From Rhizophagus clarus (Eukaryota; Glomeromycota; Glomeromycetes; Glomerales; Glomeraceae), in the NCBI GenBank assembly GCA_015698045.1, contig BLAL01000242.1, positions 1,059,001 to 1,123,000 of the forward strand: 64,000 bases of DNA. The letters run 5' to 3'. Shown here piece after piece: positions 23,731 through 36,239 of the stretch. The notes below the pieces were generated by a model. It worked only from the letters and a program-made list of their open reading frames with translations. It did not search any database and was not told the origin of the DNA. A program made the translations under genes and the position numbers. Numbering within the stretch: the first letter of the stretch is position 1; each line of letters begins with the position of its first letter.

Positions 23731-26700
23731 TAAAAAGCGTAATGTCTTGATTATTACGTATAAAGAGATGAAATTAAAACATCATGCGATTCACTAGATA
23801 TATACTTTTTAGAAAATCCCTGAAGTTCGAATAGCCACTAATAATAGTAAATTTTCAGAAGAACAGCAAATTATACGAGCCAGTCAGACTGCCAGAGCGA
23901 TTTAACTTCATCAAGTATGAGCCACGTTTTTACTCGCGCAGAGACCGAGTCAACACTATTGTTAAGGTCTGAGCAAATCAATTCTCAATCTTTTAATTTT
24001 GCGAACGAATTTGATCTACTTCAGTTGAAATGATAACAAATTAATAAATTGAACGTTAGATTATTGTACAATTCACTATCTTTTAACTGAACTATATGGA
24101 ATCTTAGATTAGAACTCAGGTTTTTTGACTTCATAACCACGTGATTAATAGCGCCGGTTGGCCTAGCTTCTTCTGGTTCGAATAAAATTACGGACGGTTT
24201 GAATTTAGAGTCAAAAAATTATTTCGATTTGCTCGAGTCGACTCTTTGAACATCATACTTTTTTTTATATTTTCAGTAAGAACTAATAAATATGTTAAAG
24301 ACATACTATATTATTATTTCTAATTCAGCAGTGATAACCGAGTTTTAAAAGTAAACTTTCTTTAAATAAGGCATTTAAGAAATTACATATATAGAAATTA
24401 TAAAAGAAAACATGGAGTTGTAATTAATATAAGTTCATTCAATATTAGTTAAGAATTTGTAACGTAAAAACTCTTCCAAGTGTAGTGGAAGACTATATAT
24501 TTATACGTTAAGGGTGCACACAAATGTACCGTTGTCCGTCCGGCGATGCTAACAAATAGTGTGCCTTTCGAGAATAATTAATTAACGGAACAATTTTTAC
24601 GCAGTGATGATAGTAATCTTAATTTATTTCTTTCGTTAACTTTTAAAATATCATGCTTAAGAACGGACATGTACTAGTTACTATAAGGTTTTTATACATT
24701 CAAATTATATTATAATGGACGATTGATGTCTAACATCCCATCAATAAGTGCATTATATTTTAGTCATTAGGAACTGTAGGAAATAATGCTTACAATATTA
24801 GACTTCATAAAATATTGATCCGTCTATTACTAATTAACTGAATGATAACATATTATACCTTAATAAAGTGAAAGATTGCTTTCAATTTAAAACTTCATTT
24901 TTATAAAATTTAACATAATCATAATGTGTCCAAAATATCAGTTTATATAAAAATAAAAAGATTAAAATAAATATCCGGTTAGAACGAAGGAAATTTATTA
25001 CTCTAGTCTCAAGTAATGAAAAAAATAGGTAACTATTTTTCAATTCTTCGAAGTAACTATAAATTGGAAATGTGATCTTTAAATAGTAACAAAAAAAAAT
25101 TTTTTTTTTTTTAAGAACCTACGGATTTTTATTGACATATTTATATAAAAGGTCAGGTTTGAGTTTGCGTATAACTGATAAAAAAAAACCACAGATTTTT
25201 CCTTTTATGATAATTCCTACTGAAATATTATTACCTTTTTTAGATCCTGGCTGAGGTTATCATAATTCCGACCCTGAAAAAAAAATGCGTACAACTAGAA
25301 GTAATTTTTTTTGCCATACCTTACCCTTGTATATACAGTATATATTTGGGTCCTATTTATTTCATAATGCAAAATAAAACGTATCAATAGGTGTCAAAAA
25401 TAGTCTTTGGGATAACTTCATGATTTTTACTTACTGTGCTGATCCTGATTTACTGTGTTACGACTGTGAATTTTTATTTTTATTTTTATTCTTTTTTTTA
25501 ATATAACTTACTATATCTAGCAAATTTGTTCAGTTCGGGCTAACATTTAACGGTAATAGGTAAAAAAAAAATTATTTATGGATTTATATCTGAATTGCCA
25601 AAAAATGTTATTTAACTATTAACAATAAAACTTTCAAACTATTTGGTTAAATATTTAAAATGACATCCTATTGGCAAGTAGACCCTGCATGAATGTTTAT
25701 TCGTTTAATATTTTCGTGTAACAGAAGATCAATTAGTACCAATTATATGATGTTTTTCCCCGGGATATTTTTAGACCTTTTTCATGGCAATAAACTATGT
25801 AAAGTTACATTATCACATAATCTATTATTAATGACCTCATTATGCTCATTATGCTCATTATACAGTAATAATAATAGTGATCACAAGTCACACGCTCCCG
25901 GTATTACTTGATAATTCACGGGGAGTTAGGCTTTTTCCCGAAAGGAAAAAAACCGTTCCCCGTGAAATTATTTTTATTAGTTAATCCTATTATGTAGTAT
26001 ATTTTCTTCCTTTATATAAAAGACTTACAATATAAATTTTATATGTAAAATTATTCCGAATATTTTATTGTTACATCAATTAAAAATTAATATAAAATTT
26101 TATGGCAAGCAGAAATAACGCCAAGGTCAAATATAGTACTATCATTGTATAAATGGCTTTCATAAAATAGATTAGACCGACTGATTTATTTTTCTCCTCA
26201 ATCCTTATAATGACGGCATTACACATATTAAGTAAATAAAAAGAGAACCTTTTTAAAATTTTCTTTGTTTGAACAATATGAAATAATTTTTGTCATAAAT
26301 GAAACTCAATAATGATGCACATATTTTTATTTTGACTTACAAATCATATGTTCACAAATATTGTTCATGAATCAACGCCAATATTCTTCTATGCAGAATT
26401 TCTTTATCATTCAACTTGTGATTCGTATTAACTGTAACAATAAACTCTGAAACATAAGTTTTCGCCGTATCATTGCTCCAACGAATATTTTAAGTAATAA
26501 TTCCAATTTTATAAATCATGATTAATAAGAAACTAAAATATAACATTTAGACAGCTGGCAAAATCTCGTTAATAATACTGAGTTTTAAATTGTCTTATGT
26601 AGTTACCGAATATTATATTATTTTATTAATTATGTTGCTCCATTTATGTTAAAACGTGATTACCTAGATAATAGATATAAGTTCAAATATTTATATCTAC

Positions 26701-28900
26701 AAAAATATTTTTTTATTTTATTTCCTTTTTACTTTATTTTATTGTATTTTTTGTTATATTAAAGATATGTTTGCTTGTTGCTAAAATAAACAAATTAGTT
26801 ATTAGTTGTTACACTTTTATATTTATAGTAATAAATTAAGTTAAAAAAATCGATTTAATGACGCAAAACATATTGAAAAGGTTTTATGTTACGATTAAAT
26901 GATTCAAAGAAACATCAAAATGAAGAGCGCATGCATAAGAATATCTTGTTTCTTAAGGAAAAAAAGAAATGTAAGGTTTCGATCTTTGCACAACGTGACA
27001 CATTTTATTAGATGTGATTTAGGAATTGAAAAAACTTTCCTCGTAAAGAAAATTGATTTTCGTTTAAACATTATAATTTTTTTTAATGGCCAAATTTTTT
27101 AATTAAACAGTTTATTATCGTTGAATACGAATATCATTAAATAGAATACCCAATTCAGGCCAATTGCGTTATAAACTCAAAAAATTCACTATAATGAATA
27201 CGAGATAAAATCTATATTAATTATCATATCATTATATGTACCCAATTATTTCAATTAATTCTATGCATGTTCCCATCAAACCGAACTATTGTGCGATTCT
27301 GTCACGGAATGGATTAATAAAAATAATTGTTTTAATGATGGACTGAATGAAAAGAAGGTAAAGCTCTTACAAATAAGCTAAGACAACTATATTCACAAAT
27401 ATATACAAAATAACTTTAATATTAATAGATTATGTCGTTGACAATTTATTATTACATAAATAAATAAACTGAAGTTATAAATGATTTCGTAATTGGAACG
27501 CTTGATAAAGTTCTTGGACGGTAGAAATGTTTAAATTTACCTTAGAAGTTTACTAAAACCCATCTTTACTGGAATTTTACAATGAAGAAGTTATTGAGTC
27601 ATAATTTATCAAAGCAAATTCTACAAACTCTCACAAGCAGTTAAGAATTCTTTTAACCAAGTTATATTCATCAGTTTTTTTTTTTTATAAATTCACCAGT
27701 GTTAATCTCTTTAGATAATGATCCAATAACTGGTAACAACCGCAGAATATTTCACAACAGATGCTTTAATAAAATATCGAGTATGGGAATGGTAGATAAC
27801 GATCTTTAAGTTCAGAAGATAAAAATTATCATCATTTTTAAAACTTGTTCCATATTTACGAAAAGTATTTGCAGTGTACTAGTAATTCGACAGATTCTGT
27901 TAAATAACAACAAACGTATCCGAAAAGCACTGTTGAGATTACTAATGTAATGTATAGGTTATTCGCTAGGAACGAGTACACTTACTACATCTACAGGAGG
28001 AGTTTACAAAGGTTTTAACATCATGAGTTTATAGTAAAACTATTCAAAAACTGTAAAGTACAATTTTCACTTATTCAACAAAATGGACACAACGATTAAA
28101 AAATATTTCTCGGAAAGATTTCCTAGAAGTGTTTCTTAAAATCGAACATGTCCATAGAAAAATACTTGGTGTCGTAGCTTTTGATGATTTTATTCACTTA
28201 AATTAACATATATAAATCATTTATCATCTTTTATAGTATCAAATTCATACTCCGGATAATTATATATAATGTGGAAGAGAAAAAATAATGAAATTTGAAA
28301 AAATTTACCCAAAATTTTCAGGTTCTGTACCCATATTTGTGCATAGTACATTTAACAAATTCAAATTTTATCATACCAGATTAGAAAAAATTAATTAATT
28401 TTAGAACATCTTTTTTCAAATTTGGTCCCAAAAATTTTTAATTTATTGTATTTAGAGATTCTTTTTAAAAAGGATTTCTTTAATAAGAGTCCACTAGAGA
28501 TTTTAAAATTATTTTAGGAATTTTTTTTAATCTAACTAAAAAAGTCATATTTAGATTACCCGTATAAAATAATTTTGAATTGTGCAACGCATGATTTGCT
28601 TGCACTTGTTTTTATAGTTGGAAAAATTTGATTGTCAAAATCTATGTTGATATAATTATTTTTAGTTTTCGGTACTGAAGTTTACTAATATTTATATGTA
28701 ATGGCAGTTTTCATAATTGTATAGTCACCAGATTTTTGTGTTTAAAATAAACCAGTTTGTTAAATTCATTCAAAATTCACAAAAAATCCAGTGATCATAC
28801 AATTATGAAAACTGTGATTTTTTTTTTTTAACAAGATTTTTTAAAACCTCAATAGATCGGATTTTTTTATGTTCAGTAATTTTTTTTTTTAGTATTTTTT
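23731..28900. other. AT-rich intergenic region
   Basis: No gene is supported; all ORFs are short and AT-biased. It contains the hairpin at 25912-25971 (listed separately) and scattered poly-T/poly-A runs. Confidence 0.45.
25912..25971. repeat. 60-bp near-perfect hairpin
   Basis: TAATTCACGGGGA at the left pairs with TCCCCGTGAAATTA at the right. The interior continues the stem (GGCTTTTTCC with GGAAAAAAACC), leaving only a few loop bases (CGAAA). It is GC-rich compared with its surroundings. It could be a tiny MITE, an RNA hairpin or a terminator-like structure; there is no adjacent gene. Confidence 0.75.
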
Positions 28901-29099
28901 TTTTATTTATTTATTTTTTTTTACTATTGTTTCAAATTTTTTATGTTTTTTTTTATAAATATAGCAATTTTTTTTTGTCCAAACATTTTTGGTTCTTTTA
29001 TTTGTTTTCTTGGTAACAGTTCTTGATAATAATTTTTTGGCTTGGGTGGGCTTTGAAATCTTCAAAACTGTAAGTGGAAGATAGAACAAATTTTTTATT

Positions 29100-29420
29100 T
29101 TATTTTATTTTTTTTATTTTTAATTTGGAAATTTGGAATATTCTTTCTTTTTCTTTTAGAGAAAAGTTGGATATCAGTTTGTACAGTCCATGGACCTTGG
29201 AATTGTAAGTAAAAAGTGCATTTTTAGATTTTTTGTTTCTCTTTTAATTTTGAAGCATTACTAATATTCTTTTTCTTTCTTTTTTTTTAGGAGGTTAGAT
29301 TTTGGCTTAGGTAGTTTATGGACTTTGAAATTATAAGTAAAAATAAAGGTTCAAAATTTTTTTTAATTTAGTAATATTATTAATGTTCCTTTCTTTTTTT
29401 TTTTTTTAACCCTACGAAAA
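29100..29420 (+). repeat. Tandem exon/intron-like modules, locus 1
   Basis: A 45-nt exon-like segment (29160-29204) follows TTCTTTTAG and precedes GTAAGT. An 86-nt intron-like segment (29205-29290) has TTACTAAT and a pyrimidine tract ending TTTTTTTTTAG. A second exon-like segment (29291-29334) is clearly homologous to the first (both carry GG...ATGGACTTTGAAATT-type endings) but is followed by ATAAGT, a mutated donor. A third pyrimidine tract follows. Confidence 0.45.
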
Positions 29421-31159
29421 AAAGTGTCCAGATTTTGCACGGAATTTATCCAGTAAATAACCATACAGATTCCAGACATTTTATTGTCCGGAAATGTTCC
29501 AAAACGTGATCATTTCCGGACGTTGGGTATTTGTCCAGAATTTGTCCAGATCCAGAATTTATCCAGAAAATGATCTCGTATGTACTAAAATTTTACTGAA
29601 AATTTATCTAATTTATAACTTACCCACTTTAAAAATCACAATTTATTTACCTCATTTATTATCTCTCACATTTTTTTCAAAAAACCCACTTTTTACCTCC
29701 ACCTTTCAAAAAATTTTTAATTTACCCCAATTTATACATACCAGATTTATTATAATTGTTCGGGTCCTATCCAAACAACTAACGGTATGAATTCCTTTAT
29801 TTAATTAACTGATTATCAATGCGATAAATTAATAATGATATCTATATAGACTCCATAAAATTTCAAATAGAGGGCCGAGATAAGAATAATTATCCGAAGC
29901 GTGAGCGTGAACCACTTCCGTCTAATCTCATATCCTTTATGTCATGTATTTACAATTATTGATCGTGTTCCGCATTAAATTCTTCATCACAATTATTATT
30001 TAACGATTCATTATTTTTATGTAACGATATTATTCAATATTAGCAGCTAAATAAGCTAATTGATCTAAAGAAAGGGAACATGAGTAATACATTTTTAATT
30101 TAACTGTTTATAGAGTTAATCAAATGACGTGACCGTTTCGGACGCTCCAGGTTCGCGTTATCTAGTCGGTAATATAATTGGTGTTGAGTTTGAATATTGA
30201 AAATTTTAAAACTGTAAACTTCTTTTTTCTTATATTAGTTATAAGATACTTTTGATGAAGAGATAATCATCTCGAAACAATTCGCTAGAATATAAGAAAT
30301 ATTAATACCACATTATTAAATAAGTGCTACAGATTTTTAAACATAATGTAACTTTATTTATATCCATGAAAAAGACGTGAAGAAATGAAGAAATTTAAAA
30401 AAATAAATAGATGGACGAAAAAGAGAAGCAGTATGAATACATAAAACTATAATTTTGTGAGTATTGTAAAATTAATAGCTTATAATCAATAGCATTGGGT
30501 TTTTATACAGACCTAAAAGACACTTTCATTGATTTCAAAAATTATTCTATTTTAGCGATCTCATGATAAATTCGAAAAACTACAGCCTTGAGCTTGCATC
30601 AGGACTTGGGAGATTTCTTAAAGGTCCCCAAATTTATTTAGGGATGATAAATTATTTTTTAAGGATCTCTGTGAGTGATTTCTTATTAATTTACGTAAAA
30701 AGAATATTTAAGAATCCTGGTACTAAAAAAATTATAATTATGAAAGGCTATATGAAGAACAATTTTTAATATCAATCAAAAATGTGTAACTAATTCAACT
30801 ATTATGGTGAAATATGTAACGGTTTCAGAAATCGGAACTAAAATCAGAGAGATAAGCTCGTACATATAAGAGAAAATGTTTTACGAAGGAAAAAGGTTAT
30901 ACGTGCGTCATGTCGATAAATAATTGTCAAGTTGGACTTCGGGACTTCCCGTCCTTAGTTTTACTTATTGAGAATTTATTTTTAATTTCACATTATCATG
31001 GAAATATTTTCTATTCTCTCGATTTGATTGTTTGATTAATGTAGTGCAAATAACAACATCGTAAGTTTGATAAATCGAACATATCTATTATGAGTAAATG
31101 TTTTTTTCTTAACTTTTTATTAATTCTTCGCCATATATATAGGATTGCGCGCGTAATAT
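29421..31159. other. Intergenic region with TTTGTCCAGA repeats
   Basis: Positions 29430-29570 carry several TTTGTCCAGA / TTATCCAGA words. The rest shows no supported gene or repeat. Confidence 0.4.
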
Positions 31160-31600
31160 GACTTTGGCGGGTATGGTACTAAATCCCGAAATTCAAAACC
31201 CGACACTCCAAATCCGACACTCAAAATCCGACAGATACAAAATCCCGACAATTTTTGTTAATAAATTAATTAATTTGCTTTATTTACTTTAACTATTCTA
31301 ACCCTAAGTAACTTCCTTTGCTCGCTTCGCTCGCAGTTTTTTTTTCCTAACACCTTCCTAACCCTAACCCAACCCTAACCCTAACACTAACCCAACTCTA
31401 ACCCTAACACTAACCTAACACCAACCCTAACTAACCCTAAGCTAACCCTAAGTAACTCCTATCTTATATAAAAAATCAAGTGTGAAACTCCTATTTTATG
31501 CTAATAAAAAATATTAATGACCTGTCGGGATTTTAACAGTCGGGATTTTGGGGTGCCTGGAGTTTGAGTTTCGGGATTCCGGACGGCTACCGACTTTGGC
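31160..31600. mobile_element. MULE-type MITE carrying telomere-like repeats
   Basis: The element (31169-31591, 423 bp) is flanked by a perfect 9-bp duplication GACTTTGGC (31160-31168, 31592-31600). Its ends are imperfectly inverted (GGGTATGGTACTAAATCCCGAA versus GGTAGCCGTCCGGAATCCCGAA after reversal; conserved part AATCCCGAA). Multiple CCCGACA / GTCGGGATTTT words lie just inside. A 9-bp duplication is typical of Mutator-like elements. The interior (about 31298-31450) is a run of CCCTAA and variants. There is no coding capacity. Confidence 0.75.
31298..31450. repeat. Interstitial telomere-like CCCTAA repeats
   Basis: Many CCCTAAC, CACTAAC, CCCAACT and CCTAAC units occur in one orientation, interrupted at about 31318-31345 by a TTGCTCGCTTCGCTCGC palindromic word. 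The repeats are degenerate, and unique sequence lies on both sides, so this is not a chromosome end. Confidence 0.8.
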
Positions 31601-31994
31601 TATGTAAGACACTCGAAGACAACGATATAAAAGTAAAGTTTCACAGTTTTTACTGAATATATTTTGCCAATTTATTTTAATCTTTACTAATATGGTCTGT
31701 TCATTTTTATTATTGAATAAAATCGAAAATATTTCCATTTTTACAATTCTTTGTTTACCATAACATAAATCTCTTTTATTTATTTTTTTTTTTTTTTGGT
31801 TTTCTATATTTAGAATTTTTAATCATATATGCATAATAATCAGCAGATCAAAATAATCAACCAATGAAATATCTTAAAAATAAAGCAAATTTGTTCGTGA
31901 GAAAGTAAAAAAAAAAAGAAATATTTTCCAAAAATATCGAAATATCGAAAATATCGGTTATTTAGATCAAAAACGTATTTCTTCGATAAAAAAA

Positions 31995-32170
31995 CCTCTT
32001 TGAAAATAATATGAAAGTTTTAGAATTTCGAGAAATTTTAGTCGCTAGATGTAGAAGAGGTAGAAGGAGAGGAAGATTTTGAATATATAGAAGATGGATA
32101 TTCATTATTTCCGTTACTATAATCGCAATTTTGTGTTGTAAAAATTACTAATTTTTGTAAGTTCTCTAAA
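31995..32170 (-). pseudogene. Tandem duplicate of the 3' end of family member D
   Basis: This block repeats 32171-32356, the last third of member D plus 3' flank, in direct orientation. It carries the codons for the T-Q-N-C end and the Ser-rich tail with about a dozen changes. It has no N-terminal part and no start, so it is a gene fragment. The offset is about 176-186 bp because of an 11-bp indel in the non-coding flank. Confidence 0.75.
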
Positions 32171-32223
32171 ACTCTTTGAAAATAATACGAAAGTTTTAAA
32201 ATATAATAGAATTTCGAGAAATT

Positions 32224-32649
32224 TTAGTCGCTAGATGTAGAGGAGGTAGAAGGAGAGGAAGATTTTGAATATATAGAAGATGGATGTTGATTATTTTCGT
32301 TACTATTATCGCAATTTTGTGTCGTAAAAATTACCAATTTTTGCAAACTGTCTAACGAGAATTTAGATAAATCATATTCCACTTCACATGGAACATTATT
32401 TAAAGTAAACTTTGCGTTAAAAGTAGAAAATTGGTAATTATTCTTTTTAGGTAAATTTTTGTAAAAATTGTTAACGGTCTCTTCAATTTTATTTACTTTG
32501 CTAGAAATAATTTTAACGCAATCATTTGTCTCCTTACAATCAGGACAAAGTTTAGGTGGTTTCCTTTTGACTCTTCTGCTGCCATTACTGTTGAGAACGA
32601 TTTTTTGAACATATGGAGACGTCCCGCGTGTACTTATTTTTTGTGACAT
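32224..32649 (-). CDS. Small CxxC protein, clustered family member D
   Basis: 141 aa, the longest intact member; function unknown. It has basic R-R-V-K-R-K-P-P-K (25-33), Cys35-P-D-Cys38-K-E-T-N-D-Cys44, helix S-S-K-V-N-K-I-E-E-T-V (49-59), core A-K-F-T-L-N-N-V-P-Cys88-E-V-E-Y-D-L-S, helix S-L-Q-K-L-V-I-F and T-T-Q-N-Cys113. A low-complexity Ser/Thr-rich tail follows (last 20 residues) that is longer than in A, C and E. A copy of its 3' third is duplicated in tandem immediately downstream. The ATG at 32649 aligns with the family start. No splice signals are needed. Confidence 0.75.
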   Translation of the reverse strand: MSQKISTRGTSPYVQKIVLNSNGSRRVKRKPPKLCPDCKETNDCVKIISSKVNKIEETVNNFYKNLPKKNNYQFSTFNAKFTLNNVPCEVEYDLSKFSLDSLQKLVIFTTQNCDNSNENNQHPSSIYSKSSSPSTSSTSSD

Positions 32650-35600
32650 ATTTTTTATGAATAACGAAATGAAATCTATTATTTTTTTTTGTTTTTTTTT
32701 TTGTTTTTTTTAGTGCATAAGGAAATAGGTTTAAAATTTCATCAAAGAACATTTCTGTATTATATATATGTGTGTATATATATATATATATTCCTCATAG
32801 TTAAATATTTTTTTGTTTATTTGTTTTAAAGTAATGTTTTCAGTTAATTTGTAACAGGAGTTGTAAACTGTTTCAGATATATTATTTATACCACTAGAAA
32901 TGCTTATAGTAAAAAATGGCTTGATAATTTATAAACGCGCCATTATTCTACATCAATCTAATATAAATAGATCTATGGTTTAATTGATAATTCTGACCAA
33001 TAGAATACATAATTTTATCAATTAAGATTAAAAAATTCATTAAAATATTTTGACAAATTCATAACGAACAACGCTCTAATTGACCGTATAAAAAGATTGG
33101 TAAACACTCAATAAGTTTATCTATAAATGAATTGTTGTTTAAGAGTTTCATTTCAGGATTGGTGCAATTTTGATTGCATATACTCGGCTGTTTATAACAA
33201 CCTTTACAATTAAATGGTAGTTTAATGACCATTTTTATTCTTATCCTTATAAATAATTCATTGTTTTGGTTAATGTATCAGATGCCATCAGAACAATGAG
33301 ATAAATGTTCCTTTGTTATCAGAGATGAAACAAAATGTGTCATTTAAAATGGCTAATTAAAGTTCATTCAATAAAATTAGTATACAGTAATACCCGCGAA
33401 AATACAATAAAAGTGCACCATTCAAGTTGTTTTTCCAGCTGTATTACATAATACAACCTAAAACGTCTTATGAAATATGCAGCAGGCTGTAATACGCGCA
33501 CTATTCGTCTTAAACAACGCGTAATATCTAAATAACCTAGTTACTGTATATAATCATAATACCCGGAAAAAAAACAAATTAACTGTTTTAAGATTCATTT
33601 ATTAGTTTTCGACTTTAATATCATAAGACCTTGTGTTATTCCTTTGTTTCATTATGCTTATTGCCAAAAAATCAATAAAAAAATGATATTTATAAGAATG
33701 AATTTTAGTATCAGTCATTTGTCATAAATTATTAATTTTTTTCAAAACGTTAAAAAAAAAGCAGAAAGAATTGAATGAATGAATGAATGAATTGCCTTTA
33801 TAAGCATCGTATATGTACACATGACTTTAAAAATATATATCACATTCATATGCGCTAATTACATTATGATTCTCATCAAATTTTAATTGGTGGACAACTT
33901 CAATGATCTTACTAAAACAGTTAAATGAATGTAAATTTGTATAGTAACGATCTTATAATAATGTCCGTTTTGAAAAACAATACAAAATTAAAGGGTTAAA
34001 TAGGTAAATTGTCCTGTTATCGAATATTTGCTTTTCATTCTAAGTTTGCTGTTATTAAATCACGGAAATCCCTATAATAAATGCGATGTATTATTGTTTG
34101 TTACATCAAAATCTTATTTCTTTATTCGTATGAAATATTCTATAAGGTTTAATTTATAAGAGAGGTAGTAGTACAGCATAACAATGATGATAATCTTAAC
34201 TAATAAATTAAAACATATAAGTCTTATGTTAAATGGAAAAAATATCATGTGTTTGCTAGTTAAAATCATACTGGATAAACTTAATTACTCACAAATTGGT
34301 CGATCTACCAATTCATTTCGGTTAATTCTGGTCTATTTTAATCTGAGGAGTCATATTTGACATATGAACGTAAAATATTTGAAAAAAAAATCCTAATATT
34401 ATAAATAACCTTACCTGCTTCAATCCGTGAGTTTAATGTTGAAAGTTTTTAATGCAAATATATAATGAAAGAAGATAATATAATCTATCTTAATTTAAAT
34501 AAGTTTATCCTCGCTTTCTCCAAATCTTTTTCCTAAGACATTTATTTTTAGTTATACACAAATATACTTGATCCACGACGTAAGTTTAATCTTTTTTGAT
34601 TTCTTCAAATTAACCATGCTTCTTTTATTATTATTATTACGAGACTGTCACGATCATTGTTGGAAGAAAAAATATCGATCGTTTGATGTCTAATTGTTGA
34701 GGAAACCTTTGCTGCATTTTATTTTTATCTCTCATCGATTGTGAATAATATTTATTTATTTGGGTTCACTGATTATGAACATTTATTTGTTTCGGGGGCG
34801 TGGCAATAAAAGGATTACAAATTATTAAAACTTCAAGATGTTGTCAGAATTTATAATCTCAAATCTAACAGAGGTATATCAGATACTAAATATTAAGCTT
34901 CTGCAACCACAAATTAAATTAAATTTTCGACAAAAGTTTTCGTTGAGAAATTATTATTTTGCGCAAATAATCAGTTGCCATTAGATACAGAATTTGTGTA
35001 TGATTGAAATAGTTTAAAAAATGTTATTTTCTGCAATATATATATATATATATATATATCTATATTAAATACAAAAGTAATAATAATCTGTTTTATTACG
35101 GAATCCGCCGTAAATCAATGATTGAGGTAATAATTTATTGTTATATAATTATGGTAGTGAAATGGTAGTGATGTTTCGGTCTTTCACATTAAGCGAATCC
35201 CGACGTTAACTATAATATTATTCAATTATTTGTAATGTTCTTGTTGTCTGTTATATTCGAGGCTTTGCAAACCATTCATGCCGATCTATTTAGCCAACAC
35301 CTTTTTGGGTATAGACTGATTATTTATGCTAATCCGAAGTCGGGCATATCGGCCTAGATTTTTCCGATCACGTAAACAGAAAATCGTGTGACAACTAATT
35401 ACGCCACGTACTGTACACATCATGAAAGACATAATATAAAAAAAAAAATACAAAAATGCAATCAACTAAAGATAAACAAAGATCAAAAACAGGATACGCC
35501 AAAGATCAAGGGTAGGATACACTAGAGATCAAAATATATTAAAGATACATAGACCAAGAGCAAAATGCACCTTACTGCTTAATAGGAGTCCAAAGTAACT

Positions 35601-35763
35601 TCCAAATCCTACAAAAATTAACAAAAAATAGAATGTTCTTAAAGCAAAAACTAGTACTTACCATTCAGTAGCAACCTCCAAGCTGGATTTTTACAAACAA
35701 GAAACATTAATAGACGTCTTTGAAACACTACTTACATCCTCTTGCACCACAAGAACAATAAAA
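32650..35763. other. AT-rich intergenic region
   Basis: No gene is supported. Microsatellites: TA/TG repeats at 32760-32792, GAAT repeats at about 33773-33791, and (TA)n at 35036-35060. Confidence 0.5.
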
Positions 35764-36239
35764 AATCCCTATAAAAATTTTTTCGGACATACTCCAATTT
35801 TTCCCGAATTTATTGAAAACATTCCGATTATACCGATAATATTCCGATTATATTTTTTTTATTTTATTCTATACTATTATGAACGTACCAATTGAACAAT
35901 TTTACTTAGAATATTTTTATTAACAATATTTTCAATGAAGTTGATGAAGTTCATCTAAAATGTGATACAGCTAGTAATGATCAGCAATTAGACTTACAGT
36001 ATATTCGACTTAATTAATTTAAACTTTAAAATATTCGATCATGGTTCAAGTATTCTACATTTTTTTTTAACTTTTTTTAAACTCTCCTCCGTTTTTTACA
36101 TCTTCTTCCCTTCGTTCAATCTTTTGTCCTTTTTTTTTTCCCTTTACCTTCCCTCCCCTTTCCCTCGTCTTTTTTCTACTCTCCCGCCTCTATCATACTT
36201 TCTGTGAAAAAACGAAACTTTTTAGGCGGTTCGATCAGT

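Noticed and set aside
24140..24185. Possible tRNA (GGTTCGAAT B-box-like word)
   Set aside because: No matching A box, no acceptor stem and no cloverleaf could be drawn.
31298..31450. Chromosome end (telomere)
   Set aside because: The CCCTAA repeats are short and degenerate, with unique sequence on both sides, and are enclosed by a 9-bp target duplication.
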